A DNA stretch of 64,000 bases from Paraburkholderia sp. C35 (GCF_003121405.1 NZ_QBUY01000026.1:1-64000); one strand, 5' to 3'; positions 17,032-26,585 are shown, counted from the first letter of the stretch. The notes: generated from the letters alone by a model not told the origin. Numbers and translations: made by a program.

Positions 17032-18552
17032 ATGAAAGCCAGCCTCCAACTCCGCCTGTCGCAGCATCTTGCGCTGACACCTCAACTGCAACAGTCCATC
17101 CGGCTGCTGCAGCTGTCTACGCTCGAACTGCAACAGGAAGTCTCGATGGCGATCTCCCAGAATCCGCTGCTCGAAGCGGAGGACGACTGGATCGCGAGTC
17201 CGTTGCGCGTGGCCGCCGACGGTACGGTGATCGCCCAGACATCGCAGAACAACGCGCCGGAAGAAATGTCGAGCGCGCCGCCGTCATCGTCATCGTCTTC
17301 TTCGTCGGGCGAAAGCCAGGAAAGCAGCGAGCCTCAGGGTGTCGACGAGTACAACGGCCTTGGTTCGGACGCAAACGGCGAGTCGAGCCAGTGGAATCTC
17401 GACGATTACGGCCGTTCGGGCAACGCATCGGATGACGACGATCTGCCGCCGCTGCAGATCCATGAATCGACCACGACGCTGCGCGATCACCTGACTGCTC
17501 AACTTCGTGTGACGGGCGCGAGTTCGCGCGACCGTGCACTGATCACGTTCCTGATCGAATCGCTCGACGACGACGGTTATCTGACGGCCTCCTTCGACGA
17601 AATCCTCGCCGATCTGCCCGAAGAACTCGAAGTCGATACCGACGAACTGAACGCGGCTCTGGCGTTGCTGCACAGCTTCGACCCGGCGGGTGTCGGTGCG
17701 CGTTCGGCATCGGAATGTCTGCGATTGCAGCTGTGCCGGCTCGACGCGACGCCCACACGCGCGCTCGCGCTCGACATCGTCGCGCATCACCTGGAACTGC
17801 TTGCCGCACGCGATTTCACGCGTCTGCGCAAATACCTGAAGGCCAGCGACGACGACCTGCGCGAAGCGCATGCGCTGATCCGCTCGCTCGAACCGTTCCC
17901 GGGTGCGGCGTATGGCAAGGCCGAAGCGGACTACGTGGTGCCCGACATCATGGTGCGCAAAACGGCACAAGGGTGGCTGGCCGAACTGAACCCGGAAGTG
18001 GTGCCGAAGCTGCGCATCAACCATCTGTACGCGAATATCCTGCGTAACAATCGCGGCGATCCGGGCAGTGGTTCGCTGCGTCAACAGCTGCAGGAAGCGC
18101 GCTGGCTGATCAAGAATATCCAGCAGCGTTTCGAGACGATCCTGCGTGTCGCGCAGGCAATTGTCGAGCGTCAAAAGAACTTTTTCGCCCACGGCGAAAT
18201 TGCCATGCGCCCCTTGGTTTTGCGGGAAATAGCTGATACGCTGGGTTTACACGAGTCGACTGTTTCGCGTGTGACAACCGGCAAGTACATGCTCACCCCA
18301 TTCGGGACGCTTGAATTTAAGTACTTCTTCGGATCGCACGTGTCCACCGACACGGGGGGCGCGGCCTCGTCAACGGCCATTCGCGCACTCATCAAGCAAC
18401 TGATAGGAGCAGAAGACACCAAATCTCCTCTTTCAGACAGCCGCATTGCCGAACTGCTGGCAGAACAGGGTTTCGTCGTAGCGCGCCGTACAGTTGCGAA
18501 ATACCGCGAAGCACTGAAAATCCCGGCAGTCAATCTGCGCAAGTCTCTTTAG
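17032..18552 (+). CDS. rpoN: RNA polymerase sigma-54 factor
   Basis: Sigma factor for nitrogen, motility and other enhancer-dependent promoters. Region I is MKASLQLRLSQHLALTPQLQ through LLQLSTLELQQEVSMAISQNPLLE; region II (about 60-145) is acidic and Ser-rich; then the core-binding and DNA-binding domains follow, with the HTH around LREIADTLGLHESTVSRVTTGKYM and the RpoN box ARRTVAKYRE at about 484-493 near the C-terminus. Length 506 is within the family range. It follows lptB, with hpf and ptsN downstream, the common rpoN neighbourhood. A TACAAT hexamer (17011-17016) could be a -10 of its own promoter; no good -35 is seen. Confidence 0.97.
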   Translation: MKASLQLRLSQHLALTPQLQQSIRLLQLSTLELQQEVSMAISQNPLLEAEDDWIASPLRVAADGTVIAQTSQNNAPEEMSSAPPSSSSSSSSGESQESSEPQGVDEYNGLGSDANGESSQWNLDDYGRSGNASDDDDLPPLQIHESTTTLRDHLTAQLRVTGASSRDRALITFLIESLDDDGYLTASFDEILADLPEELEVDTDELNAALALLHSFDPAGVGARSASECLRLQLCRLDATPTRALALDIVAHHLELLAARDFTRLRKYLKASDDDLREAHALIRSLEPFPGAAYGKAEADYVVPDIMVRKTAQGWLAELNPEVVPKLRINHLYANILRNNRGDPGSGSLRQQLQEARWLIKNIQQRFETILRVAQAIVERQKNFFAHGEIAMRPLVLREIADTLGLHESTVSRVTTGKYMLTPFGTLEFKYFFGSHVSTDTGGAASSTAIRALIKQLIGAEDTKSPLSDSRIAELLAEQGFVVARRTVAKYREALKIPAVNLRKSL

Positions 18553-18580
18553 CCCGCTACCTCCTGTGGCGGGTATTTTC
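18551..18580 (+). terminator. Weak hairpin-T terminator after rpoN
   Basis: CCCGC and GCGGG pair across about 11 nt right at the rpoN stop and are followed by TATTTT. The stem is short, so partial read-through to hpf is likely. Confidence 0.4.
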
Positions 18581-18726
18581 CGGCCGCGCCGCTGTTTGGC
18601 GGAGCAGGCTGGCCGATGCGACCTGCCAGCAGCCTGTCAAACGGGGGACGGCGTGGCAGATCGAAAGATCGACCGGCGCTCGCGCGATTCATGCGGACCA
18701 GGCGGCCACTAGCTTGGAGAAGCACT

Positions 18727-19086
18727 ATGAATCTGAAGATCAGTGGACACCATCTCGATGTAACGCCAGCGTTGCGAGAATACGTGATCACCAAACTTGA
18801 CAGGGTGCTAAGACATTTCGATCAGGTGATCGATGGCAGTGTGGTCCTCTCGGTCGACAACCACAAGGAAAAGGAAAAGAGACAAAAGGTTGAAATCAAC
18901 CTGCATCTGAAGGGTAAGGACATTTTCGTCGAAAGCTGTGATGGCGACCTCTACGCCGCGATCGACCTGATGATCGACAAGCTAGACCGGCAAGTCATTC
19001 GTCACAAGGATCGCCTGCAGGGCCATCAGCACGAAGCGATCAAGTATCAGCCGCTGGCGGCGCAACCCGACGTGCCACCGCAATAA
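18727..19086 (+). CDS. hpf: Ribosome hibernation-promoting factor (short HPF/RaiA type)
   Basis: Binds idle ribosomes and promotes 100S dimers or hibernation. The 119-residue product opens MNLKISGHHLDVTPALREYV and has the HPF/RaiA fold with conserved VVLSVDNHKEKEKRQKVEIN and DGDLYAAIDLMIDKLDRQV. It lacks the long C-terminal dimerisation domain, so it is of the short type. The ATG at 18727 has GGAG 8 nt upstream; the longer open frame from 18616 adds a non-conserved Arg-rich stretch. Located between rpoN and ptsN as in many proteobacteria. A strong terminator follows. Confidence 0.94.
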   Translation: MNLKISGHHLDVTPALREYVITKLDRVLRHFDQVIDGSVVLSVDNHKEKEKRQKVEINLHLKGKDIFVESCDGDLYAAIDLMIDKLDRQVIRHKDRLQGHQHEAIKYQPLAAQPDVPPQ

Positions 19087-19114
19087 GCCATTAGAGGCTT
19101 TTCCTTAACCCCGC

Positions 19115-19143
19115 AAAACCGCCCTGAATCGGGCGGTTTTTTG
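19115..19143 (+). terminator. Rho-independent terminator after hpf
   Basis: AAAACCGCCC and GGGCGGTTTT form a perfect 10-bp stem with a 6-nt loop followed by further T. It closes the kdsD-to-hpf transcript. Confidence 0.9.
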
Positions 19144-19457
19144 TTTGTACGGAGTCTGCGCCACCTTTGCGCGCGGTGCACGGCATGCGACAGGTGTGGT
19201 TGCAATGGCACGCTCTGTACGGCGTCCCGATTTTTCACTCATGGCGCGGCGCACCATCGGTAGCAACCCTGTTCTATAATAAATCGGTTACCTTCGGGGT
19301 CTTTGTCCAGCCCGAGTCCTGCACAAAGGGATGATTGCGGGTCTCAAGAGCAGGGCTCATCGCGCATCGCTGGATTCGCCTTGAGCAGCTGCGAGGCATG
19401 GAACGCTTTTCAATCGCCACTGCGAGGAGAATCCAGGCGACCTTTGCGCCTGTCAAC
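19144..19457 (+). promoter_or_regulatory. ptsN upstream region with a TATAAT -10
   Basis: After the hpf terminator about 310 bp carry no gene I can support. A consensus -10 TATAAT is at 19275-19280 without a good -35 at 16-18 bp; an activator or extended contacts may compensate. This would give a 5' UTR of about 170 nt for ptsN. A TGGCACG at 19207-19213 looks like half of a sigma-54 site but lacks the GC of the -12 element. Confidence 0.4.
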
Positions 19458-19913
19458 ATGAATCGTTTAGCCAAATATCTTCCCCTCGAAAACGTCGTCG
19501 TCGGTCTAGCGGTTACAAGCAAGAAGCGCGTATTCGAGCAAGCGGGCCTGATCTTCGAAAACCAGAACGGCATCGCCCGCAGCACAGTGACTGACAATCT
19601 GTTCGCGCGCGAGCGTCTCGGTTCGACCGGGCTCGGCGAGGGCGTTGCCATTCCTCACGGCCGCATCAAGGGCCTCAAGCAGCCGCTCGCCGCTTTCGTG
19701 CGCCTGGCCGATCCGATCCCGTTCGAATCGCCCGATGGCCAGCCCGTTTCGCTGCTGATCTTCCTGCTGGTTCCTGAACAGGCGACGCAACAGCACCTTG
19801 AAATCCTGTCGGAGATCGCCCAACTGTTGTCGGATCGCGAAGCGCGCGAACGGTTGCACACGGAAGAAGACCCGGAGGCGTTGCATCGCCTGCTGACTCA
19901 GTGGCAACCTTGA
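19458..19913 (+). CDS. ptsN: Nitrogen-PTS EIIA protein PtsN
   Basis: Terminal phosphoryl acceptor of the regulatory PTS-Ntr chain; affects K+ transport, envelope stress and sigma-54 output in other proteobacteria. The 151-residue product begins MNRLAKYLPLENVVVGLAVT and contains the phosphorylated His in GEGVAIPHGRIKGL (His67). A C-terminal helix pair completes the PTS_EIIA_2 fold. The frame is open up to 19335 but only the start at 19458 gives the family N-terminus. It precedes hprK and rapZ on the same strand. Confidence 0.94.
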   Translation: MNRLAKYLPLENVVVGLAVTSKKRVFEQAGLIFENQNGIARSTVTDNLFARERLGSTGLGEGVAIPHGRIKGLKQPLAAFVRLADPIPFESPDGQPVSLLIFLLVPEQATQQHLEILSEIAQLLSDREARERLHTEEDPEALHRLLTQWQP

Positions 19914-20050
19914 GATACCGGCGGCGCCTCGCGGTATGGGAAGCTCGCGTCAGGGCGTCCGTGCTGCGCGTCTGATTCGAGGCTTGCAGCCAGCAGGCGA
20001 AACACGGCTACACCCCAGCGGCACATACGAGGTCAGGGAGTCAGGGATTC

Positions 20051-21019
20051 ATGGATACGTCCAGCATCAACGCCCAAAGCATTTTCGACGACAACGCCGC
20101 CGCGCTGAAACTCAGCTGGCTGACGGGGCATGAGGGCTGGGAACGCGGTTTCTCGGCGGAAACGGTTGCGACTGCAACGTCCAGCGCCGACCTCGTGGGC
20201 CACCTTAACCTGATCCACCCGAACCGGATCCAGGTGCTCGGCGACGCCGAAACCAACTACTACCAGCGCCAATCCGACGAAGACCGCTCGCGTCACATGG
20301 CCGAGCTGATCGCGCTGGAGCCGCCGTTCCTCGTGGTCGCAGGCGGCGTCGCCGCGCCGCCGGAACTGGTCCTGCGCTGCACGCGCTCGTCCACGCCGCT
20401 CTTCACCACGCCGATGTCGCCGGCTGCCGTGATCGACAGCTTGCGGCTCTACATGTCGCGCATCCTTGCGCCGCGTGCAACGCTGCACGGCGTGTTTCTC
20501 GACATCCTCGGCATGGGCGTGCTGCTGACGGGCGATTCCGGCCTCGGCAAGAGCGAACTCGGCCTCGAACTGATCTCACGCGGCCACGGTCTGGTGGCCG
20601 ATGACGCCGTCGATTTCGTGCGCCTCGGCCCGGATTTCGTCGAAGGACGCTGCCCGCCGCTGCTGCAGAATCTGCTCGAAGTGCGCGGCCTCGGCCTGCT
20701 CGACATCAAGACGATCTTCGGTGAAACGGCCGTGCGCCGGAAAATGAAGCTGAAACTGATCGTGCAACTGGTGCGCCGTCCGGATGGCGAATTCCAGCGC
20801 CTGCCGCTCGAATCGCAAACCGTCGACGTGCTCGGCCTGCCGATCAGCAAGGTCACGATTCAGGTGGCGGCCGGCCGAAACCTCGCGGTGCTGGTCGAAG
20901 CGGCCGTGCGCAACACCATCCTGCAACTGCGCGGCATCGACACGCTGCGCGACTTCATGGACCGTCAGCGTCTTGCGATGCAGGACCCCGACAGCCAGTT
21001 TCCCGGCAAGCTGATTTGA
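20051..21019 (+). CDS. hprK: HPr kinase/phosphorylase
   Basis: Phosphorylates and dephosphorylates HPr at its regulatory Ser; in proteobacteria it feeds into PTS-Ntr control. The 322-residue protein has the N-terminal domain (1-130), then Walker A GDSGLGKS at residues 161-168 and the HPrK signature LEVRGLGLLDIKTIFGE (about 211-227). Asp residues following GHGLVADDAVDF are the expected catalytic pair. GGGAGTCAGGG precedes the ATG. It follows ptsN by 137 bp and precedes rapZ by 78 bp, the usual beta-proteobacterial PTS-Ntr cluster without ptsH/ptsI, which are elsewhere or partly supplied by the GlcNAc system. Confidence 0.95.
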   Translation: MDTSSINAQSIFDDNAAALKLSWLTGHEGWERGFSAETVATATSSADLVGHLNLIHPNRIQVLGDAETNYYQRQSDEDRSRHMAELIALEPPFLVVAGGVAAPPELVLRCTRSSTPLFTTPMSPAAVIDSLRLYMSRILAPRATLHGVFLDILGMGVLLTGDSGLGKSELGLELISRGHGLVADDAVDFVRLGPDFVEGRCPPLLQNLLEVRGLGLLDIKTIFGETAVRRKMKLKLIVQLVRRPDGEFQRLPLESQTVDVLGLPISKVTIQVAAGRNLAVLVEAAVRNTILQLRGIDTLRDFMDRQRLAMQDPDSQFPGKLI

Positions 21020-21097
21020 CGCAGATGTGCGCAAAGCCGCGGCGGTACAGCGGGTGGCACCGGATGCTATGATGAACCCAACGGATTCCACGACTCC

Positions 21098-21991
21098 ATG
21101 CGCATTATCCTGATCACCGGTATCTCCGGCTCCGGCAAGTCTGTTGCGTTGAACGCGTTAGAAGACGCGGGGTATTACTGCGTCGACAATCTGCCGCCGC
21201 GCTTTCTGCCCGAACTTGCCGCATATCTCGCGGGCGACGGCCAGGACCGGCTCGCGGTCGCCATCGACGCACGCTCGGGCGCCTCGCTCGAAGACATGCC
21301 GGAAATGATCCGCGATCTCTCCGGCAAGCACGACGTCCGCGTGCTGTTCCTGAACGCCAGCACGCAGGCACTCATCCAGCGCTTTTCCGAAACACGCCGC
21401 CGCCATCCGCTGTCCGGTTCGCCCGCACACGATGCCGACGTCGGCGTGCTGACTTCGCTGGCCGAAGCCATCGAGCGCGAACGCGAACTGGTTGCGGGCC
21501 TTGTCGAGTTCGGCCATCAGATCGATACCAGCAACTTGCGGGCAAACGTTTTACGCGCGTGGGTCAAGCGTTTCATCGAACAGGAGCACACGGGCCTCGC
21601 GCTGATGTTCGAATCGTTCGGTTTCAAACGCGGCGTGCCGCTCGACGCCGATTTCGTCTTCGACGTGCGCACGCTGCCGAATCCGTACTACGACCGCGAA
21701 CTGCGTCCGCTGACGGGGCTCGACAAGCCCGTCATCGATTTCCTCGAAGCCCTGCCCGTCGTCCAGCAGATGATCGGCGACATCGAGTCGTTCCTGCACA
21801 AGTGGCTGCCGCATTTCCGCGACGACAATCGCAGCTACCTCACCGTTGCAATCGGTTGTACGGGCGGTCAGCACCGCTCGGTATTCATCGCCGAAACGCT
21901 TGCCGCGCGTTTCGGGAGTGAAGCAAACGTGATAGTGCGGCATCGCGATGCGCCGATCGACGTCGACGACTCATCGAAACTGGTCGCCTGA
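21098..21991 (+). CDS. rapZ: RNase adapter protein RapZ
   Basis: P-loop RNA-binding protein; in E. coli it delivers GlmZ sRNA to RNase E and senses glucosamine-6-phosphate. The 297-residue product has Walker A GISGSGKSVALNALEDAGYY (residues 8-27), followed by CVDNLPPRFLPEL, and the C-terminal domain with DVRTLPNPYYDRELRPLTGLD split over the positions 185-207 and CTGGQHRSVFIAE (about 256-268), which binds ligand. It ends the ptsN-hprK-rapZ cluster. Whether a GlmZ-like RNA exists in this genus cannot be told from here. Confidence 0.95.
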   Translation: MRIILITGISGSGKSVALNALEDAGYYCVDNLPPRFLPELAAYLAGDGQDRLAVAIDARSGASLEDMPEMIRDLSGKHDVRVLFLNASTQALIQRFSETRRRHPLSGSPAHDADVGVLTSLAEAIERERELVAGLVEFGHQIDTSNLRANVLRAWVKRFIEQEHTGLALMFESFGFKRGVPLDADFVFDVRTLPNPYYDRELRPLTGLDKPVIDFLEALPVVQQMIGDIESFLHKWLPHFRDDNRSYLTVAIGCTGGQHRSVFIAETLAARFGSEANVIVRHRDAPIDVDDSSKLVA

Positions 21992-22050
21992 GGGTCCCGC
22001 TGGTGGCTTGACCGGCCGCTCGGGGCGGCCCTAACGGAAAGCGTTGCGCC

Positions 22051-22686
22051 ATGTCCTCTACACCGTCCGTGCTTGCCGATGTGCCGCTGTTTCCCTTGCA
22101 CACAGTCCTGTTTCCCGATGGACTGCTGCCGCTGAAAATCTTCGAAGCGCGCTATCTCGACATGGCGCGCGACTGTCTGCGCGACAACACGTCGTTCGGC
22201 GTGTGTCTGCTGAAAAGCGGCGGAGAAGTCGCGCAACCCGATGAACCGTCGATACCGGAACATGTCGGCTGTCTTGCCGAGATCGACGTGTGTGATGTCG
22301 ACGAATTCGGCATGCTGCTGATTCGCGCGCGCGGCACCAAACGCTTCCGGCTGCTGTCGCATCGTGTCGAATCGGGCGGACTGCTGGTGGGCATGGCTGA
22401 GTTGCTCGGCAGCGATGTGCCGCTCGAAGGCACGCAGTACATGGAAAAGTTCGGCGCGTGCGCGGAAGTGCTAGAGCGCATCATCGCGACGATCCGTGAG
22501 CGCGATCCCGAGAGTCTGCCGTTCGTCGAACCGTTCAGGCTCGACGATCCGACGTGGGTTTCGAACCGTCTGTCGGAAGTGCTGCCGATCGCGCTCAAGG
22601 CTCGTCAGAAGCTGATGGAGCTACAGGACGCGGGCGCACGCATCGACATCGTGCATCACTACATGCAGCAGCATCAACTGCTGTAA
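22051..22686 (+). CDS. LON N-terminal-domain (substrate-binding) protein
   Basis: A 211-residue protein made of the LON peptidase N-terminal domain alone, without ATPase or protease parts. Diagnostic blocks are VPLFPLHTVLFPDGLLPLKI (about 10-29) followed by FEARYLDMARDCL, and the helical C-terminal part LPIALKARQKLMELQDAGAR. Such stand-alone proteins are widespread and of unknown role, perhaps in substrate handling. It lies after rapZ with its own start and overlaps no neighbour; the next gene, mutY, is convergent. Confidence 0.88.
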   Translation: MSSTPSVLADVPLFPLHTVLFPDGLLPLKIFEARYLDMARDCLRDNTSFGVCLLKSGGEVAQPDEPSIPEHVGCLAEIDVCDVDEFGMLLIRARGTKRFRLLSHRVESGGLLVGMAELLGSDVPLEGTQYMEKFGACAEVLERIIATIRERDPESLPFVEPFRLDDPTWVSNRLSEVLPIALKARQKLMELQDAGARIDIVHHYMQQHQLL

Positions 22687-22702
22687 CGCGACCGTTCAAC
22701 GT

Positions 22703-23818
22703 TCAGATTAGCGAACCCTGCAGGCCTTCGAGCAGTTTGCGAACAGGCGCAGGGACGCCATACGCGTCGAGTTCGTTCAGCGATATCCACACGGTGTCTG
22801 CGTCGCGTGCTGCTGCATGCTTCGAAGAACGATCGAATTCAGCGATGCGCGGCTCGATATCCAGCTTGAAGTGTGTGAACACATGCGTGAGCGGCGCGAG
22901 CGGCGATACCTGATCTGAAGCGCCGAAGTCACGCGCGAGTTGCTTGAGCGCGGCTTCATCCACAGCTTCCGGCAAGCTCCACAAGCCGCCCCAGATGCCT
23001 GAAGGCGGACGCTTTTCGAGCATCACCGTATCACCATCGCGCAGCAGCAGCATCCACGTACGTCGCGTCGGCACGGTCTTTTTCGGGCGCGCTGCGGGCA
23101 GTTCACGTTGACGTCCCGTCACGTTCGCCACGCAATCGGCAGCGAACGGACAACGCACGCAATCCGGCTTGCCACGCGCGCACAGCGTCGCGCCGAAATC
23201 CATCAGACCTTGCGTGTACGCGCTGATGTCGTCGTCGCTTGCGCTCACGGGCAGCAGCGATTCCGCCAGCAGCCACATGCCGTTCTCCACCTTCTTCTCA
23301 CCCGGAAAGCCTTCGACGCCGAACACGCGCGCCAGCACGCGCTTCACGTTGCCGTCGAGAATGGTCGCGCGCACGCCGTAAGCGAACGATGCAATCGCCG
23401 CGGCCGTCGATCGCCCGATACCCGGCAGCTCGGCCAATGCTTCGACGGAGTTCGGAAACTGCCCGCCATGCTGTTCGACCACCACCTGCGCACAGCGATG
23501 CAGATTGCGCGCTCGCGTGTAGTAACCGAGACCGGCCCAGAGGGTCATCACGTCATCGGCGGGTGCGGCGGCGAGCGCGGCGACATCCGGAAAACGCGCG
23601 AGAAAACGCGCGTAGTACGGAATCACCGTCGACACCTGAGTCTGCTGCAACATGATTTCGGATAGCCAGATGCGATACGGGTCGCGCGTGTTCTGCCACG
23701 GCAGGTCGTGGCGGCCATGTTCGCGCTGCCATGCGATCAGGCGCACAGAGAAATCGGACAGCGCGGGTATCCTGGGAGAATCGACAGGAGAAGCAGTCTT
23801 GGAAGCAGGAACGGACAT
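22703..23818 (-). CDS. mutY: A/G-specific adenine glycosylase MutY
   Basis: Removes adenine mispaired with 8-oxoguanine. The 371-residue product shows the catalytic Glu in WLSEIMLQQTQVSTVIPYY, the HhH LAELPGIGRSTAAAIASFAY with the downstream catalytic Asp in ATILDGNVKRVL, and the [4Fe-4S] set CARGKPDCVRCPFAADC (C-X6-C-X2-C-X5-C). A C-terminal NUDIX-like 8-oxoG recognition domain follows (about 235-365). The start at 23818 is 7 bp after the mutM stop; the open frame continues upstream through mutM without homology. Grouping mutM with mutY joins two parts of the GO repair system. Confidence 0.95.
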   Translation of the reverse strand: MSVPASKTASPVDSPRIPALSDFSVRLIAWQREHGRHDLPWQNTRDPYRIWLSEIMLQQTQVSTVIPYYARFLARFPDVAALAAAPADDVMTLWAGLGYYTRARNLHRCAQVVVEQHGGQFPNSVEALAELPGIGRSTAAAIASFAYGVRATILDGNVKRVLARVFGVEGFPGEKKVENGMWLLAESLLPVSASDDDISAYTQGLMDFGATLCARGKPDCVRCPFAADCVANVTGRQRELPAARPKKTVPTRRTWMLLLRDGDTVMLEKRPPSGIWGGLWSLPEAVDEAALKQLARDFGASDQVSPLAPLTHVFTHFKLDIEPRIAEFDRSSKHAAARDADTVWISLNELDAYGVPAPVRKLLEGLQGSLI

Positions 23819-23825
23819 GAACGGA

Positions 23826-24656
23826 TCAGCGCTGACAGGTCGGACAGAAATAAGTGGAGCGTTGCCCCTGCACGATCTGTTTGATCGGCGTGCCGCATAC
23901 GCGGCAGGGCTGGCCCGCGCGATCATAGACGAAATAGTCGAGCTGGAAATAGCCGCTCTCGCCATTGCTGCCGACAAAGTCGCGCAAGGTGCTGCCGCCC
24001 TTCTCGATCGCGGCGGCGAGCGTGACGCGAACTGCGTCCGCAAGCAGTTCGTAACGAACCAGCGAAACGCGGCCCGCGGCCGTGGTCGGCCGGATGCCGG
24101 CGCGGAACAGGCTTTCAGAGGCGTAAATGTTGCCCACGCCGACGACGATATCGCCCGCCAGCAGCGCCTGCTTCACCGATACCTTGCGCCCGCGCGTCTT
24201 GCGGAACATCAGCGAACCCGAGAACGACGGCGCGAAAGGCTCGACGCCGAGATCGGCCAGCAAGGGATGATCGAGAATGTCGCCATCCGAGCGCGGGTGC
24301 CATAAGACAGCGCCAAAGCGCCGCGGATCGCGGAAGCGCAAAATGAAGTCATCGAAGATCCAGTCGACGTGATCGTGCTTCGCGGCGGCAGGTGGATGCG
24401 GCATGTTGCGTAACACCCTGAGTGTTCCCGTCATGCCGAGATGCACGATGAACCAGCCTTCGTCGATCTCGAACAGCAGGTATTTGCCGCGCCGTTCCAC
24501 CTTGTGGACCAGCCGGCCGTGCAACAGGCGAGCAAAGCCGGCTGGAATGGGCCAGCGCAGCGCGGGGTTACGCACTTCGACACGTTCGACACGGCGCCCC
24601 GCTACATACGGTTCGATTCCGCGTCGGGTGACTTCAACTTCTGGCAACTCTGGCAT
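23826..24656 (-). CDS. mutM: Formamidopyrimidine-DNA glycosylase MutM (Fpg)
   Basis: Excises 8-oxoguanine and formamidopyrimidines and cuts the abasic strand. The 276-residue protein begins MPELPEVEVTRRGIEPYVAG, giving the catalytic Pro2 and Glu3; Lys in VHKVERRGKYLLFEI is also conserved. The H2TH region (KQALLAGDIVVGVGNIYASE) and the C-terminal zinc finger CRVCGTPIKQIVQG with FCPTCQR close the protein. It precedes mutY on the same strand. The upstream TPR/lolB genes are divergent, with an 87-bp shared promoter gap. Confidence 0.96.
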   Translation of the reverse strand: MPELPEVEVTRRGIEPYVAGRRVERVEVRNPALRWPIPAGFARLLHGRLVHKVERRGKYLLFEIDEGWFIVHLGMTGTLRVLRNMPHPPAAAKHDHVDWIFDDFILRFRDPRRFGAVLWHPRSDGDILDHPLLADLGVEPFAPSFSGSLMFRKTRGRKVSVKQALLAGDIVVGVGNIYASESLFRAGIRPTTAAGRVSLVRYELLADAVRVTLAAAIEKGGSTLRDFVGSNGESGYFQLDYFVYDRAGQPCRVCGTPIKQIVQGQRSTYFCPTCQR

Positions 24657-24743
24657 CTCTAACTGGTCTGTAACTTGCGTCCACGGTTATGCGCTTATTG
24701 TAGCGAGCGCGTTACAATCGACCGAAACATTGAACGGATATGT

Positions 24744-26585
24744 ATGAACCTGTCCATCGTTAAGCAGTTTTTCAAGCGCCCTACGGGTGCGAACGGCGTA
24801 CCGTACGCTGTTTCCGCACGCCGGATGCTGGGCGTGGCCGCTCTGGCTGTCTGGACGCTCGCCGCTTTGCCCGCGCATGCGCAGGATCCGTCGCCCGATT
24901 CGGATGACAACTCCGTCTCCGTGCAGGACGCTTTCGGCCCCGATTCCGCCGAAGACAAGACCAATCTGCCCAACATCGCGCTGACGAGCCAGATCGTCTT
25001 TCAGGTGCTCGCGGCGGAAGTCGCACTGCAGCGCAATCAGCCGGCGCCAGCGTATCAAACCTATCTCTCGCTTGCTCGCGACACGCACGACCCGCGCATG
25101 GCGCAGCGCGCGACGGAAATCGCACTTGCTGCACAAAGCCCGTCGGATGCGCTGACGGCGGCGCAATTGTGGCAACAGTATGCGCCGCAATCGGAACGCG
25201 CCGCGCAGCTGGATGCGTCGCTGCTCGTGCTGTCGGGCAAGCCTGACGACGCAAAGCCGATGCTGGCGAGCGAACTCGCGAAGATCCCGCCCGAGAACCG
25301 CGGCAACGGCATTCTCGCGCTGCAACTGCTGATCTCGCGCGGGCCGAATCGCGTGGGCGGCCTGCACGTGCTGCAGGATCTGCTCGCGAACGACATGAAC
25401 CGCCCGGAAGCGCAATTCGCCATCGCCCGCCAGCAACTGATCGCCGACGATGCACCCGGCGCGCGCAAGTCGCTCGAACAGGCACTGCAGCTGAAGCCCG
25501 ACTATCTGCCGGCGGCGTTGATGCTGTCGCAGATGGGACCGGAAGAGCGCAAGGAAGGCATCGCGTCGCTCGAAAAGTATGTGCAGGCGAATCCGAAGTC
25601 GCATGAAGCGCGGCTCGCACTCGCGCAGATGTATCTGGCCAGCGATCGCCTCGACGACGCGCAGAAACAGTTCGAGTACATGCAGAAGGACAACCCGAAC
25701 GATCTGACGCCGCTGATGGCGCTTGCGCTCATCAAGATCCAGCAGAAAAACCTGCCGGAAGCGCAGAACTATCTGCAGCAATACGCGCAGAAGGCCGAGA
25801 AGACGCCGGGCGCGGATCCCGGTCAGGCGTATATCTACCTCGCGCAACTGTCGCTCGAGCAGAAAGACACGGCCGGCGCGAACCGCTGGCTGGACAAGAT
25901 TCCGGCTACGAGCACGCAGTACGTCGCCGCGCAGATCACGCGCGCACAGCTGCTGCAACGTGACGGCAAAGTGGATGAAGCGCGCAAGCTGCTCGCCGGC
26001 ATGCACCCGCAGGATCCGCACGAACAGGCGCTGGTCGCCCGCACCGACGCCGCCATCCTGTTCGACGCGAAGCGGTATCCGGAAGCCGAGGCGCGTCTTG
26101 CGCAAGCCACCAGCGATTTCCCGGACGACCCTGATCTCACGTACGACTACGCAATGGCCGCCGAGAAGAACGGTCATTTCGACGTGATGGAAACGCAGTT
26201 GCGCAAACTGATGCGCACGCAACCGGACAATGCCCAGGCGTACAACGCGCTCGGCTATTCGCTCGCGGACCGCGGCCAGCGTCTTCAGGAAGCGGACAAG
26301 CTGGTCGAGAAGGCGCTCGCGCTGTCTCCGAACGATGCGTTCATCATGGACAGCGTCGGCTGGGTCAAGTACCGGCTCGGCGATAACTCGGATGCGATCC
26401 GCGTACTGCGCAAGGCCTATGATCTTCAGCCGAATGCCGAAATCGGCGCGCATCTGGGTGAAGTGCTGTGGAAGAGCGGCGACCAGGATCAGGCCCGCGC
26501 CGCATGGCGCGACGCGCGCAAGCTCGAACCCGACAACGATACGCTCGTCAAAACGCTCAAACGTTTTCAGGTGAACGATCTCTGA
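24744..26585 (+). CDS. Exported tetratricopeptide-repeat protein
   Basis: A 613-residue protein with a signal-like N-terminus: after a basic stretch, MLGVAALAVWTLAALPAHAQ gives a hydrophobic core and an AHA-Q cleavage site near residue 45. The rest is alpha-helical TPR repeats, clearest between about 250 and 600 (for example QAYNALGYSLADRGQRLQEA and NDAFIMDSVGWVKYRLGDNS). TPR proteins of this type upstream of lolB are common in beta-proteobacteria and are thought to act in envelope assembly, but the role is inferred from position. The start at 24744 is preferred over an upstream frame extension. A TACAAT at 24713-24718 may be the -10. The stop overlaps the lolB start (TGATG). Confidence 0.87.
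   Translation: MNLSIVKQFFKRPTGANGVPYAVSARRMLGVAALAVWTLAALPAHAQDPSPDSDDNSVSVQDAFGPDSAEDKTNLPNIALTSQIVFQVLAAEVALQRNQPAPAYQTYLSLARDTHDPRMAQRATEIALAAQSPSDALTAAQLWQQYAPQSERAAQLDASLLVLSGKPDDAKPMLASELAKIPPENRGNGILALQLLISRGPNRVGGLHVLQDLLANDMNRPEAQFAIARQQLIADDAPGARKSLEQALQLKPDYLPAALMLSQMGPEERKEGIASLEKYVQANPKSHEARLALAQMYLASDRLDDAQKQFEYMQKDNPNDLTPLMALALIKIQQKNLPEAQNYLQQYAQKAEKTPGADPGQAYIYLAQLSLEQKDTAGANRWLDKIPATSTQYVAAQITRAQLLQRDGKVDEARKLLAGMHPQDPHEQALVARTDAAILFDAKRYPEAEARLAQATSDFPDDPDLTYDYAMAAEKNGHFDVMETQLRKLMRTQPDNAQAYNALGYSLADRGQRLQEADKLVEKALALSPNDAFIMDSVGWVKYRLGDNSDAIRVLRKAYDLQPNAEIGAHLGEVLWKSGDQDQARAAWRDARKLEPDNDTLVKTLKRFQVNDL

Noticed and set aside
19207..19221. Sigma-54 promoter before ptsN
   Set aside because: TGGCACG matches the -24 element, but the -12 position reads GTAC rather than TTGC and lacks the needed GC, so a functional site is unlikely.
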